Below, piece after piece: positions 47,113-59,135 of a stretch of DNA of 64,000 bases. A model generated the notes under the pieces. The model worked only from the letters and a program-made list of their open reading frames with translations. It was not told the origin of the DNA and ran no database searches. The translations under genes and the position numbers were made by a program. This stretch comes from Umbelopsis ramanniana AG (Eukaryota > Mucoromycota > Umbelopsidomycetes > Umbelopsidales > Umbelopsidaceae), in assembly GCF_025399195.1 (NCBI RefSeq), contig NW_026252118.1, positions 62,001 through 126,000 on the forward strand, written 5' to 3'. The stretch's first letter is position 1; the number at the start of each line of letters is the position of its first letter.

Positions 47113-49707
47113 TCAGAAGAGAGTTTGGTAGTGCAACATTGATAATTTGTCATCATCCAGCCTCTTCCATGTTCGAATAGTAGCGCCTTCGTCCTCGATT
47201 TTCCAAACACGAGCTCGACGCGGCCATCCGAGATGGCCAGCACCATATCCATTCACACCTATGCCTCCACCGTAGCATAATGAGATACCGTCCACATCCA
47301 GGCAATAGTCATTTACATGGTCGTGCCCACTAATTAAGAGAAGGGTTAAATATAAGAGAATAATTCAATGAAATCGCCTGTCAATAGCACTTACCATCCG
47401 GTCGCACGTATATCTCCACCTAGCCAAAATCAAAATATATCTTTTGTGTCAATGGTCACTCTTCACTGATACCGACAACAGATTACAACGCACCTTTCGA
47501 AAAAGTAGCCAACACTCCGGCGTCTGATTTTTTACTGCTTGAAACAGTCTCACGTTGATCTCCAAGAATAGGTCGCTTTCGACTGTCCTTTTCAAAGTTA
47601 CCGTATTCCGGTATCGGTATATGAAAGAAGGCGATGGCATTAGGGGGAGCTTGGTCATCTTTTGCAAATGATTGTGATACATTGAGGTACCACTGTAGCT
47701 GGTCAGGTTTGATGATATCATATTCTGTCTTCTCGGGATTTGCATAGGCATGAGAGTCGAAAAAGTAGAGGGTGAATGCATGCTTATCTTCCGCTTGACT
47801 GAGAAAAATTAATATCGCTTGTTGAAGCAAGTTTGACTATGTGCACGTACATACCTTTGATTGCTCCATATTTTCAAAGCATAATTGCCGATGCCAGAAA
47901 CCTCCATAGGGCCTTCTTCACTAACAGAGTACGGCATATTTCGCACAACCTCAAACAATTCTTCCCTAGTCAGATCATTCTCGTCATCATGGTTTCCGAA
48001 TATCATTGCCTAAGACAATTTTTAGCACTATGAGTATGAAGACATTGTAACGAATTTCTGCTGGCGTCGAGTTCTTACCCATGGGATTTTCTGCTCGATG
48101 ACAGGCTGAGAATACTTCAACGTTGCAGCTCGAGCGTCATTAACACCTGTTTCCTTAAAATTAGCTTTGCCACCAAACAAAATAAAAAAAGATTATGGTT
48201 TCATCTAAAATAGGGGCAAACCACATACCTCCTGTGCCATCTATATTATCACCGGTAAAGACAACAAGATCAGGCTTTTCAGATTTCAGCAAGTGTTCAA
48301 TAGTGGTTATTGTAGTAGCATCACCTTGACATGGTGTCTAAATCATCCATTAGTGCTTGGCAGGCTAACCTTCGAAGGTCATCAAAACAAACCGCTTACA
48401 TCGGGTGAAACGTCTCTACAACTGCCGCGGTTATTTGAAAAATGGAGATCAGCAAGCTGAAGTATCTTGAACGAACCGTCTGGCCGAAATTTAAGGGGCT
48501 CAACTTTGTCTGGTACTGGGGGATTTGTTAACCAGGCAGCATAGCGGGACTGACATGTTTACAAAAATTGCCAAACCTGAATATGCACGTCTGTAGAAAA
48601 GGAATGTTGGCTCTCCAAATCCTTCAGATGAACCAATACCTTTCGAATTCAGGTCAACGCTTATTTTGTTCCAACTGTATGGCGTAACAGCTGCATCTCC
48701 ATACTCAATAGCAAGCTCCTGAATTGCTGTGGCTTTATCTTCTTCGGAGGCGTCTTCCTTGACTTTGTAATAAAGATATATTGAAGCTCCACGTATAGTA
48801 CCACGATTAAGATCGACATCCACCTTGGTATATCCTTCTGGCGGAGTTTGATCATCGACAATGATAACTATACTGTAACCATAGCGGATTGTCATTGATA
48901 ACCAAGTTGAAACCTCATGGGAAAAAAAAATCAATTGCCATCTTACTCTGTCACTGGAGGATGATCTTTTATGCGCTGGTAGAACAGGTACACTCTAAAG
49001 CCAACCACAACACCTTCATTCAAATCCTTTGGTACCCGCTCCCAACCCTAGAAATTATAAATGGCATGAATATCCAACGCGAACTAGATGTGCGAGCCCT
49101 GATAGACAGGAGGCTGCGCCAAAACGATGTTCAGGCCATTTACCTCCATATAGCAATCGTCGGAGAAGCATGACTTTGCTGTTATGGCCGTGATGGCATC
49201 AACCGGCCCTTCCTGATGGTAAAAAAGATACAAATGTTCGCCGCCCACGCCAGCATTTAAATCAATAGGTAGGCGTCTAAAGCCGACGCCGCTCTCAGGA
49301 TGACTGCCTTGTTTCACAACAATGCTTGTCACAGGGCGGTTGGAGATAGTTGTATTCCTGGTATAATAAAGCCAAATGGCGTTTGAATCGACGTGTTGGG
49401 GTTGTCGGGAATCCTGATTTAAGTTGACATTGATGACAGTCCATCCCTCGATATCGGCTGGATTTGGAGTTTGGACCAGTTTGACATCTGTGATTGGCTC
49501 AGTAGTATGATCGTTACGCAAGTGCAAATAAATGGAATCCATGTCTGTGCCTAGGTTGAGATTGACGGGTAATGTCCTGTAACCGGGTACAGTGGGACAT
49601 ACTGCGTCCTTTCCACAGCTTGTGATTTCAATATGGGTCAAATAGGCAATGACAGGAGCCAATGTCTGCAAAAGCAGGCAAAGCCCTACGAGAGGCTTAT
49701 GTATCAT
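47113..49707 (-). CDS. Secreted or vacuolar calcineurin-type metallophosphatase with N-terminal beta repeats (Dcr2/PAP29-like)
   Basis: Ten exons (minus order): 49144-49707, 48947-49047, 48577-48872, 48400-48515, 48229-48337, 48079-48146, 47855-48009, 47494-47798, 47395-47419 (25 nt), 47113-47329 (651 aa). A signal peptide (LVGLCLLLQTLAPVIAYL) precedes about six copies of a beta-rich unit of pattern G-aromatic-x-x-(V/L/I)-x-(V/I/K)-(N/D)-LN-x-G, followed by YLFY, for example GYRTLPVNLNLG, GFRRLPIDLNAG and GYTKVDVDLNRG, filling residues about 20-310. The C-terminal phosphatase has every metal-binding motif: LQLADLHFSNN, FTGDNIDG, FGNHDDE, FFHIPIPEY and GHDHVNDYC. Yeast Dcr2 and plant PAP29 have the same catalytic part. 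The donor at 48576 (GTTTGG) is weak but needed for the frame. Confidence 0.85.
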
Positions 49708-49861
49708 GAGGGACCGAAAGAGGCAAAGCCAGGCAAAGAAGTTGTGACTTTCAAGCCTTTTTTTGGGCTCGGTCAGTGTGGCACAAGGCCAGACAGTTTG
49801 ATTATCTTTCTTCCTCTTCTACAACTATTTTCTTTCTTTTGCACACTTCTTTACGTTGCTT

Positions 49862-52800
49862 ATGCAGGACGTTACTACACGACCACATAATGCGTCCTCA
49901 CAGCTGGACGATATCTACCAGCATCTAGATTCATTCATTGATGAACTGGAATCCGATGCATTACCGGTGCATCCCAATGTAAGGAAGGCGTAGTCGGAGT
50001 GCGGTACATTATGCGCAATACTGGTTTCAACTAGCTAGCCCCAACTATATTTTTTTTTTATATATTTTTTTATATTTGGGGTATATCTTCTCGCGGAAGA
50101 GGTTGCAACTGACGATGATTTTCTTTTTTTTCCACAGGCACCTATTAAACAATCGCCAGTATATCACATACCAAAAGAGGACACAATCTATCAATATGAA
50201 ATTAATTCGGCTTCACCTCCAAATTTTGGCAACCACACTGACCTCTTGCCACCTTTATCCCCACCGCATTTATACAACAAGACCTATAGTTATCAGTTCT
50301 CGCCACCTATATCGCCTGCACCAACACCATCGACTGCCGATGCCGCACCTTGGCAAGTATCCTTTTCCGAACCTGCCCTAAAAGAGATCCGAACCCAGCC
50401 ACAACGACTGGAAAGGGTCAACATGAACGGACATGAAATATCCTTGTATTCGGACAAGTATGAAGTGCCTGAGATCGAAGTTGATGAGCCTCCTTTCGAG
50501 AACATGGCCTGTCTATCGATACTTGCTACTGCCTTTGTTGCCAGAGTTCGAGAACTGGCTGGTATGAGAGAATTGTTCTGCACTATTGAATATCCAGAGA
50601 GCTTTACTGGCAGTGAGGCTGTGGTAAGTGAGCAAACTCACCTGTTCACAACAGCAAACATCCCATTCGTATTTACTTTTTTTTTTTTTTTAATAGATGA
50701 TCATCAAGCAGCTCATTCCAAACGGGTATTCAGATGCTGCCTGTCTACGAGTGGCGCGCGCCTTGATGAAAGCAGAGCCGCCACTTTTCTTTCCCACTTC
50801 TTATGCAGAAAAATCCTTGAAAAAGAACGCCATCTACAACTCATCCAGCGAAATCTACACCTTGGATGAAGCGTCCTCCCCCGAGAAGCAGTATCCTCAA
50901 GGCATCTTTACTCCCATCACCAACTGCTACGTCAGCACATGTAGCACAGGTTGCTATGCACCTCGGTGTCCAAACATCGGAGTGGCTGTGAATGTCCAGG
51001 TAAGGGAACGTCGCTTCGGATGGCCTCAAATGGATGATGTTCTAATGTCGTTTATGTCAAGTCCTCGGCTGGCAATTTGCAGCGCCACATGTCATTGGCG
51101 TCGTCCATGGCATCGTCGGTGGACTCGGTGAGTACCATTTTTCAACATTAGCCCAAATGAAATGTTTGGTGGCTTATTTCAAACTTAGACGATTTCAAGA
51201 GCATGGTCTGCCAACGTGCCTCGGGAGATTTTGTTGGCCACTCCAGAACCTGAAATTAAGCGCCAAGAGGCCATCCATGAACTTATTTACACTGAAGAAG
51301 ACTACGTTCGTGATCTTAATTTGTTGGATGAGGTAATTTTTTTTTCCCCATTAAATTTTGACTCCTTGTAAACCATGCTAAACCTTAATTTCCCTTAGCT
51401 TTTCGCAACTCCGCTGGCCACTGCGCCATGTATTCCATCTGAACGTCGATCGAAGTTCACTGACGAAGTGTTCTTGAATTATCGTGATGTGCGACAAGCC
51501 AACTTGGAGTTTTACAGAGATTTGAGTGATCGGCAAGAGCATTGCCAGGGTCAAAACGAAGCCGGGTTTGTTGATCAAATTGGAGATATCTTGTTACGCC
51601 ATGTTGAAAAGCTCTGTCAGCCCTACCTTACCTACGGTCCCAACGTCGTCTTGGCTGAGTATATGGTGAAAAGGGAGACATCCAGCAATCTGTTGTTTAC
51701 CAACTTTATACGTGAGAAGGAAAAGCAAGCTGAAGTTCGAAAATTACCCTTTCGACATTTTTTGATTTTGCCCGTCACCAGAATACAGCGCTATTCTCTA
51801 CTGCTCAACTCGGTATTGAAGAAGACGCCAGTGGGCCATCCAGATCACCAGGCTATAACCAAGGTATTGGATGTCATTCGTCTTACGGCTTCTAAAGTGG
51901 ACGCTCAGACCGCCATGACGAAAGCAAGAGTTCGTGTTCTTCAGATTGCACATAGTATGCGAGGCGATACCAATATCATTGATCAGCTCCAGCTCACCGA
52001 TCCATCTCGGCGTCTGTTCATGGAAGGTCACTTAACGAGACGTAGCCATACCGGTGTGGAAACCATTGACCTTAGAGTCTTCCTCTTCGACCACTCAGTC
52101 ATTATGACCAAAGTGAAGAAATCGCTGTCAGGCGAAGAGGAGTTTTGGCTCTCTAAATTACCTATCCCTCTCAATTTGCTAAAGGTGCAAGAGATGGCAG
52201 AGCTTTCTAGCTTGAAGTCAGCCACCACAAGCTCAACTGGAACCACATCTTATGCCAATATGCTACCTGCTTTGCAAGTCCCAAGTACTTTTGCTTTGGT
52301 CCATCTTGGACGCCATGGCGGCATCTACGTTTTAACCGCTGACTGTTTGGCTGATAAATTAGCTTGGAAGGAGAAGATCACAGAAGCCCAACGAGTACGG
52401 GAAGTCAAATACGCTTCACAAGAGGTGTTCGACATTCGTATCTTGAGTGATACCACTTTCCCTGGTTCATCGCACAGCAGTATTTCTCTGAACTATGGTA
52501 AAGTGCTATGCTCCTCTCCGTTCGGTAAGTTGACTTATGAACAAGCAGACTCCATGGCATGATCGCTGATTTTTTATGATCAATGAACATGTAGCTGGCC
52601 CACAAGGTCGAAGAATGGTGGCAATAGGAACAAGCAAAGGTGTTTGGATCGGCACTGAAGGCAATGCTGGTGATTACAGGCATGTCCTGTCTCTGCAAAA
52701 TGTCACGCAGCTTGCCTATTTGGAAGAGCAGGGGGTTCTAATCGTGCTAGCAGGTGAGACAGCTTGTTGTTACTTTCGTCGTGACCTTCTTTGTTTATTT

Positions 52801-53866
52801 TGCTAACTGCATTGCTTACTCAGATAAACAACTGCTAGCTTACGCTATCGATTCCCTTTGCGGGTCACCAAGCTTCAAAAGCAACGAACGAACATGCCAA
52901 AAACTTGGTCAACATGTGGCATATTTTAGTTGTGGAACGTGTAATGGGAAGACTTTGGTCGTGTTCATGAAGAAAAAGGGAATGGACAGTCAGTTCAAGG
53001 CCATCGAACCCATCTGTGGCGACTTGCGAGACCCAAAAAATACCAAATTCAGGACTGGCCGTAGTAGTTTCCTCAGCAAGAATCCAGAGTGGTTCAAGAC
53101 TTATAAGGTTAGTAAATTCCTCTCAAAGTGGTGGTTCTGCATTCGAAGCATTCGTCTAATATCATCCATTTGCTAGGAATTCTACGTCGGAGCTAACTCC
53201 ACTGCAGTGCAATTTTTGAAGGCCAAGCTCATTGTTGTGTGTGATAAAGGGTTCGAAATTGTGGACTTGGAAAACTTGAATATGAACAGAAATCTACCCG
53301 ATCTCTCAGATAGTCAATTCAACTTCTTGTCAGCAAAGGCCGAACAGCTTCAACCATTATCGATGTTCCGTACCAATTCCAAATTCCTTCTCTGTTACGA
53401 TGACTTCGCTTTTTATGTCAACAACCACGGTTACTTGGCAGCTGGTGGTGGTAGAAGGTAAACTTAAACCATTGGCTCCTTTTCTCTGACATGTTCTATC
53501 TATAACACCATTTCGATACAGTGACCCCATACAAATCAGATGGGAAGGAACACCACAAGAAGTGATATTGTATCACTCGTATGTCGTAGGGTTCGACCCT
53601 AACTTCATCGAGATTCGCAACTCGGAAACGGTAAGTTTACAGACAAGGCTGGAAGAATGAAGGCTCCAGTTTTACTTACTCGTTGATCTTATTAGGGCAA
53701 CCTGATACAAATCATTCAAGGCAGCTTTAATCGTTGTCTTCATTATAGCGAAGCATCTGCATCACCAGCTATTCATGGGTGTATGGCCCACCCCTTCAAA
53801 CCAGATTATCAGACCATATTTCAGCTGGTATTAGATCCACGTGCACCAAATGTTAGCGGTCGCTGA
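49862..53866 (+). CDS. Rho1 guanine-nucleotide exchange factor (DEP-DH-PH-CNH), Rom2-type paralogue A
   Basis: Activates Rho1 in the cell-wall integrity pathway (family knowledge). Eleven exons: 49862-49978, 50138-50623, 50697-50999, 51062-51127, 51189-51332, 51399-52524, 52595-52753, 52824-53107, 53177-53457, 53522-53630, 53696-53866 (1081 aa). A short Pro-rich N-terminus leads to a DEP domain (about 140-250: ATAFVARVREL, YPESFTGSEAV), a Cys-rich linker (CYVSTCSTGCYAPRC), a DH domain (about 353-560: AIHELIYTEEDYVRDLNLL, LPVTRIQRYSLLLNSVLKKT), PH (about 590-730: RLFMEGHLTRR, DHSVIMTKVKK) and CNH (about 745-1070: GTSKGVWIGTEG, KAKLIVVCDKGFEIVDL, NNHGYLAAGG). It is convergent with a paralogue of the same layout. 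Confidence 0.92.
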
Positions 53867-54258
53867 ACGTATACCCTTTGCTAGATGGCCCATTCGCCTG
53901 CTCAATCATAAACACTAACACTACTCTCACACTCCCAACACTTTTTTCTATATCCCGAAATAATCAAAACTCTCCAACCCAATTTTAGCTGGTATACAAC
54001 ATGATACTCCATGCAGGATTCTATCAATGATCAGCCAATCGGCCAATTCCCAACTTTTTATTGTACAAATAACATTCTTCTCATTGTTTTCCATAAAGAT
54101 ATTACAAAAGATATCAAAAAACAGTGTTGTCACAGAGTAGAGTAGGCTACAGGTTGTGCCAACCAATGGTATGATTTGGGTATTTTCTTTTTAAAGGGGG
54201 AGGAGGGGTGGGATGATTGAGAGTTCAAAAACACATAATGCTGGACCATGTATGCCTG
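53867..54258. other. convergent intergenic region between the two GEF genes
   Basis: 392 bp between two tail-to-tail stops; AT-rich, with a short purine run (GGGGGAGGAGGGG) near 54197. No gene. Confidence 0.6.
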
Positions 54259-57200
54259 TTATTTCGTCTCTTCAATTTTCACTTCCAACTCAAGTTCAAA
54301 GATCGATTCCACGCTCCCGTTGCTATCACTGACACAGTGTATTGGTCCGGTTGACTCTGGGTTGAGACATCTAATATTGGCCCCAGGAATAACTTGAAGG
54401 AGTGTTCCCTATGAAACGAGCAGATTAGTCTAAACGGACAAGGACGCTGGTGCAATACATATGGAAAGGCACGTACGGTTTCTACATGTCGAACTTCAAT
54501 GAACGTGGTATCAAAAGCAACAAGGTAAGGATATCGAAGCGCAAATGATAACGGGTGACCTTCCCATTCCACCATCCAATTCTGTCTTGCTCGTTTTCCT
54601 TTCTTGTCCACGTAGAACGCAATTTCTGGCCGAGGGATAAAAAAAAAAGATTGATTGATGTGTATACGAAGGAGTCTAGTATGGTACATTTTTCACTTAC
54701 GGTTATAGCAAAGCAAAAATTCGCCATCTTGAAGCTTGAACATAGATATAGGTTTGATATTTTCTCTCTGGAAGACAAAAGAAAGAGCTTCATCCGATGG
54801 ATCCAATACACCTTGAAGGAACAAAAAGAGATTAGAACTGAAATAACCCCCACTCTTCAGTCATCCAGTAGTCTACAACTCACTTTGGTTCCGCATGCTG
54901 GCAAGGTTGACCATCTCAAATCCTCGGTCACAGCCAACACAAATGTTGGATCGAAAGATGTGAAGTGACGTCGCTTCGCCAGGAATATACAGGTCCTTAT
55001 AAATCTTCAGAGCTTCACTTGATCCTCTAATCAATCGGCCAAAGTTGGATTTGCTCTTCTTGAGGTCATTGGTGGCTACAGGTTCCAGCGTTCGAATAGT
55101 GGATGTAATGGCACTACTTTTAACCACGCACACCAGCGTTCTATCGATAGAGAAACCAACTTTGAAGAATGATACATGCTTACTCACGCGGCGTCCACGC
55201 TTGGGTGCTGTGTCGCCAGCCATGATAGCATCAATTGAATATGTATACAATGTCTTGTCCGAGAGGACAAGAATTAAACGGGACTCCTCCAAAATGTGAA
55301 TTTGCGATACCCTGTCCAGAGCAATTGCTCGCATAGGCGGTCCCTTTGCTTGACTGCGCTGTACATACACACCTTGATCAGCACCATAGACTAGCGTACG
55401 GTCGGCTGGTTGAGTAAACAAGAAAAGTCAGATACTATGGAACCAACAGCCGGTTGTTCGCATATGCATACCAATAAAGAAAACAGCCATATCACTTACA
55501 TAAGATGGACACACATCGCACTCGGTTCAGTCCGCTGAAATACTTGCTATTGATATTCACCAGACGGAATACGATTTGCTCTTGTGTGAGGGTTTGTCTT
55601 TGTTTTTCGATTTTGTCGACCAGTTGGCGCCGACTAGCGGAGGTCGAGCAGTACAAGGTGACGGGAGCAGCACCTTCACGTCCAAGATGTAAGAAAACAA
55701 TCGGATAACTAGCCTTCATCGCCATGGATGCCAAGTCCGACGTTGATTGACTTTTGATAGCTCCAGCTAGACGTCCAGTTCCAGTTGATGGTAAAATGGA
55801 GCTCACACGTTTTGTCGCTACGTCAGGTAACGAAACCGATAATAATTGAAGAGGAATCGGCTATTTGCAGATGTTAGCTACCACTTCTATAGACATGAAT
55901 GCCATAGTCAATCAGGTACTTACTGGTCTATAAAGTTTGTATTTTTCAGCCTTCTGCATGTACTTTTGTTTCACAATAAGTAGGTAGCGATCTAGTAAGA
56001 AGACATGCAAGTCAGAGGATTCGGAGCCAGTTCCCTTCTTTTTCAATTGTCCCTTTGAAATAAGCTGGCGGTGTTCATCGTCCAACTCCAAGTTCTAAGT
56101 GATAAATAGATTAGTACGGTCTAGCATCAGAAAACACAAACCCCATTGGAGTAACTTACATATTGAGTAGCGTCCTTGCTCACCAACCTTTCCTTGAGAA
56201 GCATCAGGTTGAATTTATTTTCTGCTTTACCCGTCTCAGCATTGACCTTGCTCAAATACGTCTTGATGATGGCGATAGCTTTGGGAATGGCAATACTATC
56301 TGGATGATCCTCAGGAGTGTGCTTCAAGACTTCATTGAGTAACAGGTTATAACGTCCCAATCGTGTGGTTGGCTTTGTGAGATAACCATTCAACTCCAAC
56401 TTTCGAGATTCCTTTTGGCGTTCGACCATGTTGACAAACGCTGCAAATCCTGCGTTCTTTGATTTTTCCGACTCAAAAGCGAATTTTCCAAACACCTGGT
56501 GAGCACCATATTGAACAAAAGGTTCAAACTTATCAACGTGTGATAACAAAATATCGCCAATGCGATCGACCACAGGGTTTTCAGCTTGTCTTTTCTCCAA
56601 ATCGGCCAATAAAGCGCTGTTGACACGGTGAACATCGGTAATATTCCAGAATACTTCTTCTACAAATTGTTCTCGGTAAGGTGTCTCGCAAATATCGGAC
56701 GCCAGGAGTGGCTTGATCCAAAAATCTTCTAAATACTCCAGATCTTGCACAAAATCCTTTTCTGTGTACATAAGCTCGAAGATGGTCTCTTGGCGTCTAC
56801 GTTCTTGTTTGCTGATGGTCTTAACGACATCTTTGCTCACAGTGTTAATCCACAGACGCTCATCCTCTTCAGGCACAGACGATTTCGAGATAGACCGTTC
56901 TAGACTGGAACTCAGAGATAGATTGGCTCTTGCTTGTTGTTCAAGGCGGCGAGGGCACGCTATACTATAACAAAGTTTGTCCGGCGTACAAGTCGGGGAA
57001 TAGCACTCTGTCAATAGTGTAAATACGCCAGTCGGTAGTTCGGCATCCATATCGGACGGCGTGGCACGGTCTCCGGGTTCTGATTTATCCATCAAAGAAT
57101 CGTCATCATCGTTAGGAGTATCTGCTCCTGCCGCGTCTTCAGGTAGAGGTGTGGAAATCACTTCCTTGAATTGATACACTTCAAACACCTCATCTCGTAA

Positions 57201-58519
57201 ACGACGTTCGTAATTAACATCGTGAAAGAACTTTTGTGCGTCCAAGGCTCTGCCAAGCAAAACAGCCAAATTGCGGTCGGACGTTTTGATGATATAGGCT
57301 ATCTTATCCACAGCTTCCGTACCATCGAAAGCTTCCGCATATTCAATTCCATCTTTCACCTTTGTACCAAGGCTTACCCTCTCCTTGAACGCCATAGCCA
57401 CTTTGGAGAGCAATGCTGGATATACAAGCGGGACTTGATCTTTAGGTTTAGAATGCTGAAGATGCTTGGCATGATGTTCTTTAAGCCTTGCTAGCTCCAA
57501 ACTATGATCGGAAATCACACGAGGGCGTGGAATATGCTGTCGTAAGTTTTCAGATGAATGTTTAGAAGGAACGGTTAACGAAGCGGAGCCGGCTCGCAAA
57601 TGATCTATAAGAACGAATGGATATTAGTGAGCAGACTAGGGAATGAAAGCATTTCATCACCGACATTACTTGTACGAGGGGCGGTGTTGAATAACTTTGC
57701 ACGAGCTGGCGCTGTGGATTTGGAAAACCTTGACAAAATATTGCTACTACTACTGGTGCTAAGTGGACGTGGTTCTTCCTTGTGATGGATGACAATTTTG
57801 GGTTCGAGCGCTCTTTTAGCAATGATATTGGACGATCGCGACGGAATAGGTGAGACGGCACGCATCTCTTCCACTCTGGAGCGGTCTGTGTTTCCCAATG
57901 TTGAAGATGGCGGAGGAACAGCTTTACCCTCGTCATTGTCATTGTATATGGTTCTCAAGGAAAACACTGAGCCAGCATCACTTAGACTGTACAAACTAGG
58001 CGTTGCCTCCTTGAATTGCATGAACGTTGCGGTAGAACGGTAGATAAAGTCATTTTCATCGTCCTCATCGTCGTCCTCATCACCAATATGAGATGAGAGG
58101 TCGTATATGGAGGAATTGTCATCGTATTTGCGTTGGTGGCCATTGTTCTTGGCTACTATTTCTTGTTGCGTTTGATAAGAAGGTCGCACCGTTTCAGAAT
58201 GGTCTTCTTGCAACTTTTGAGACTGATAGTAAAGATCTCTGATGGTTGCAGATGGAGACAAGGTTGATGGTAACTCCTTTTCAGGTAAAGTGAGACCTTG
58301 TTTGACTTCAGGGGCGGCAAGGTACGTTGGCATGTCTTGCTTTCTTTCCTCTTTTTGACTTTTAACGCCAGAAGGACGTGGAGAAGAAGGAGACTTTGAA
58401 GTAGAAGACGGAATACGGAAGAGGCTGTACGTCTGTGTTGGAGACTTGGCATTCTTTACTTTTGTGGATTCATCATCAACACCACGGCTCTCATTGGAAT
58501 TCTTGCCCATGGTACCCAT
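54259..58519 (-). CDS. ROM2: Rho1 guanine-nucleotide exchange factor (DEP-DH-PH-CNH), Rom2-type paralogue B
   Basis: Exons (minus order): 57670-58519, 56160-57604, 55924-56094, 55500-55860, 54884-55405, 54701-54811, 54477-54625, 54259-54408 (1252 aa). A disordered N-terminus of about 300 residues (Ser/Pro-rich, acidic DEDDDEDDEND patch) precedes DEP (about 335-430: FKERVSLGTKVKDGIEYAEA, FDGTEAVDKIAYIIKT), the Rom2-type Cys motif CYSPTCTPDKLCYSIACPRR, DH (about 555-760: ETIFELMYTEKDFVQDLEYL, LTKPTTRLGRYNLLLNEVLK), PH (RQLISKGQLKKKG, LHVFLLDRYLLIVKQ) and CNH (RTLVYGADQGVYVQRS, FRSNICVGCDRGFEMVNL, FYVDKKGKRAR). Closest in motifs to yeast Rom2. It is longer at the N-terminus than paralogue A and has fewer introns. 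Divergent from the RabGAP gene, 616 bp away. Confidence 0.92.
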
Positions 58520-59135
58520 TCTGCCAAAGAATTAGTACCAAGCGCAGCTCAATGTCAGCTCTCTATACTGTTGTAAGTAACGTTGAGTAAGTGAGAAGCT
58601 GGCTGGCTTGGTGTGCAGTGATATGAGGAAGAGCGTTTTGGCTTGCCAATATGTTGGACTGACAAAATAATAAAAAATTCGGCGGGTAAATTTACAGTTG
58701 GCGCCTATTATTTTCTGGGGTCAATGAAGTTATGCTTTATCTCTCTCCTTAAAAGATGACTCTTTCCTCATAAATTCATCATTTACACGCGAAAAAGAAT
58801 GTGTGCACATCCATAGAACAGAATGCCATCGATCAATTCTGTAATAGGTGGTAGAATCGCAGTGAAGTTCAATATCGACACCATTAAGCCTTTCTTTATT
58901 TACTCAAAGATATTGGCCATTCGAAAATAAGGAAGAGACCAGCACTCACTTCTTTCATCAAATGGAATCCACAAAGAAAAGTAAGGGAAGTTTTCCGAAA
59001 CAGGTGGTATGTTTATTGGCCAAGCTCCTCAATCAAGCGGTAAAATTAGAAAATTGGGTTGAGCGGGCGGGGGTGGACACGTCTGTTTAAAAGTACCAGC
59101 TGCTTTTTTGCCCTTGACTGGAAACAACTTTCCCA
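58520..59135. other. divergent promoter region of Rom2-like B and the RabGAP gene
   Basis: 616 bp, no gene. An ATG-starting short frame at about 58962 runs into GTAAGG and might be an unrecognised leader exon of the RabGAP, but nothing joins it in frame with certainty. Confidence 0.5.
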
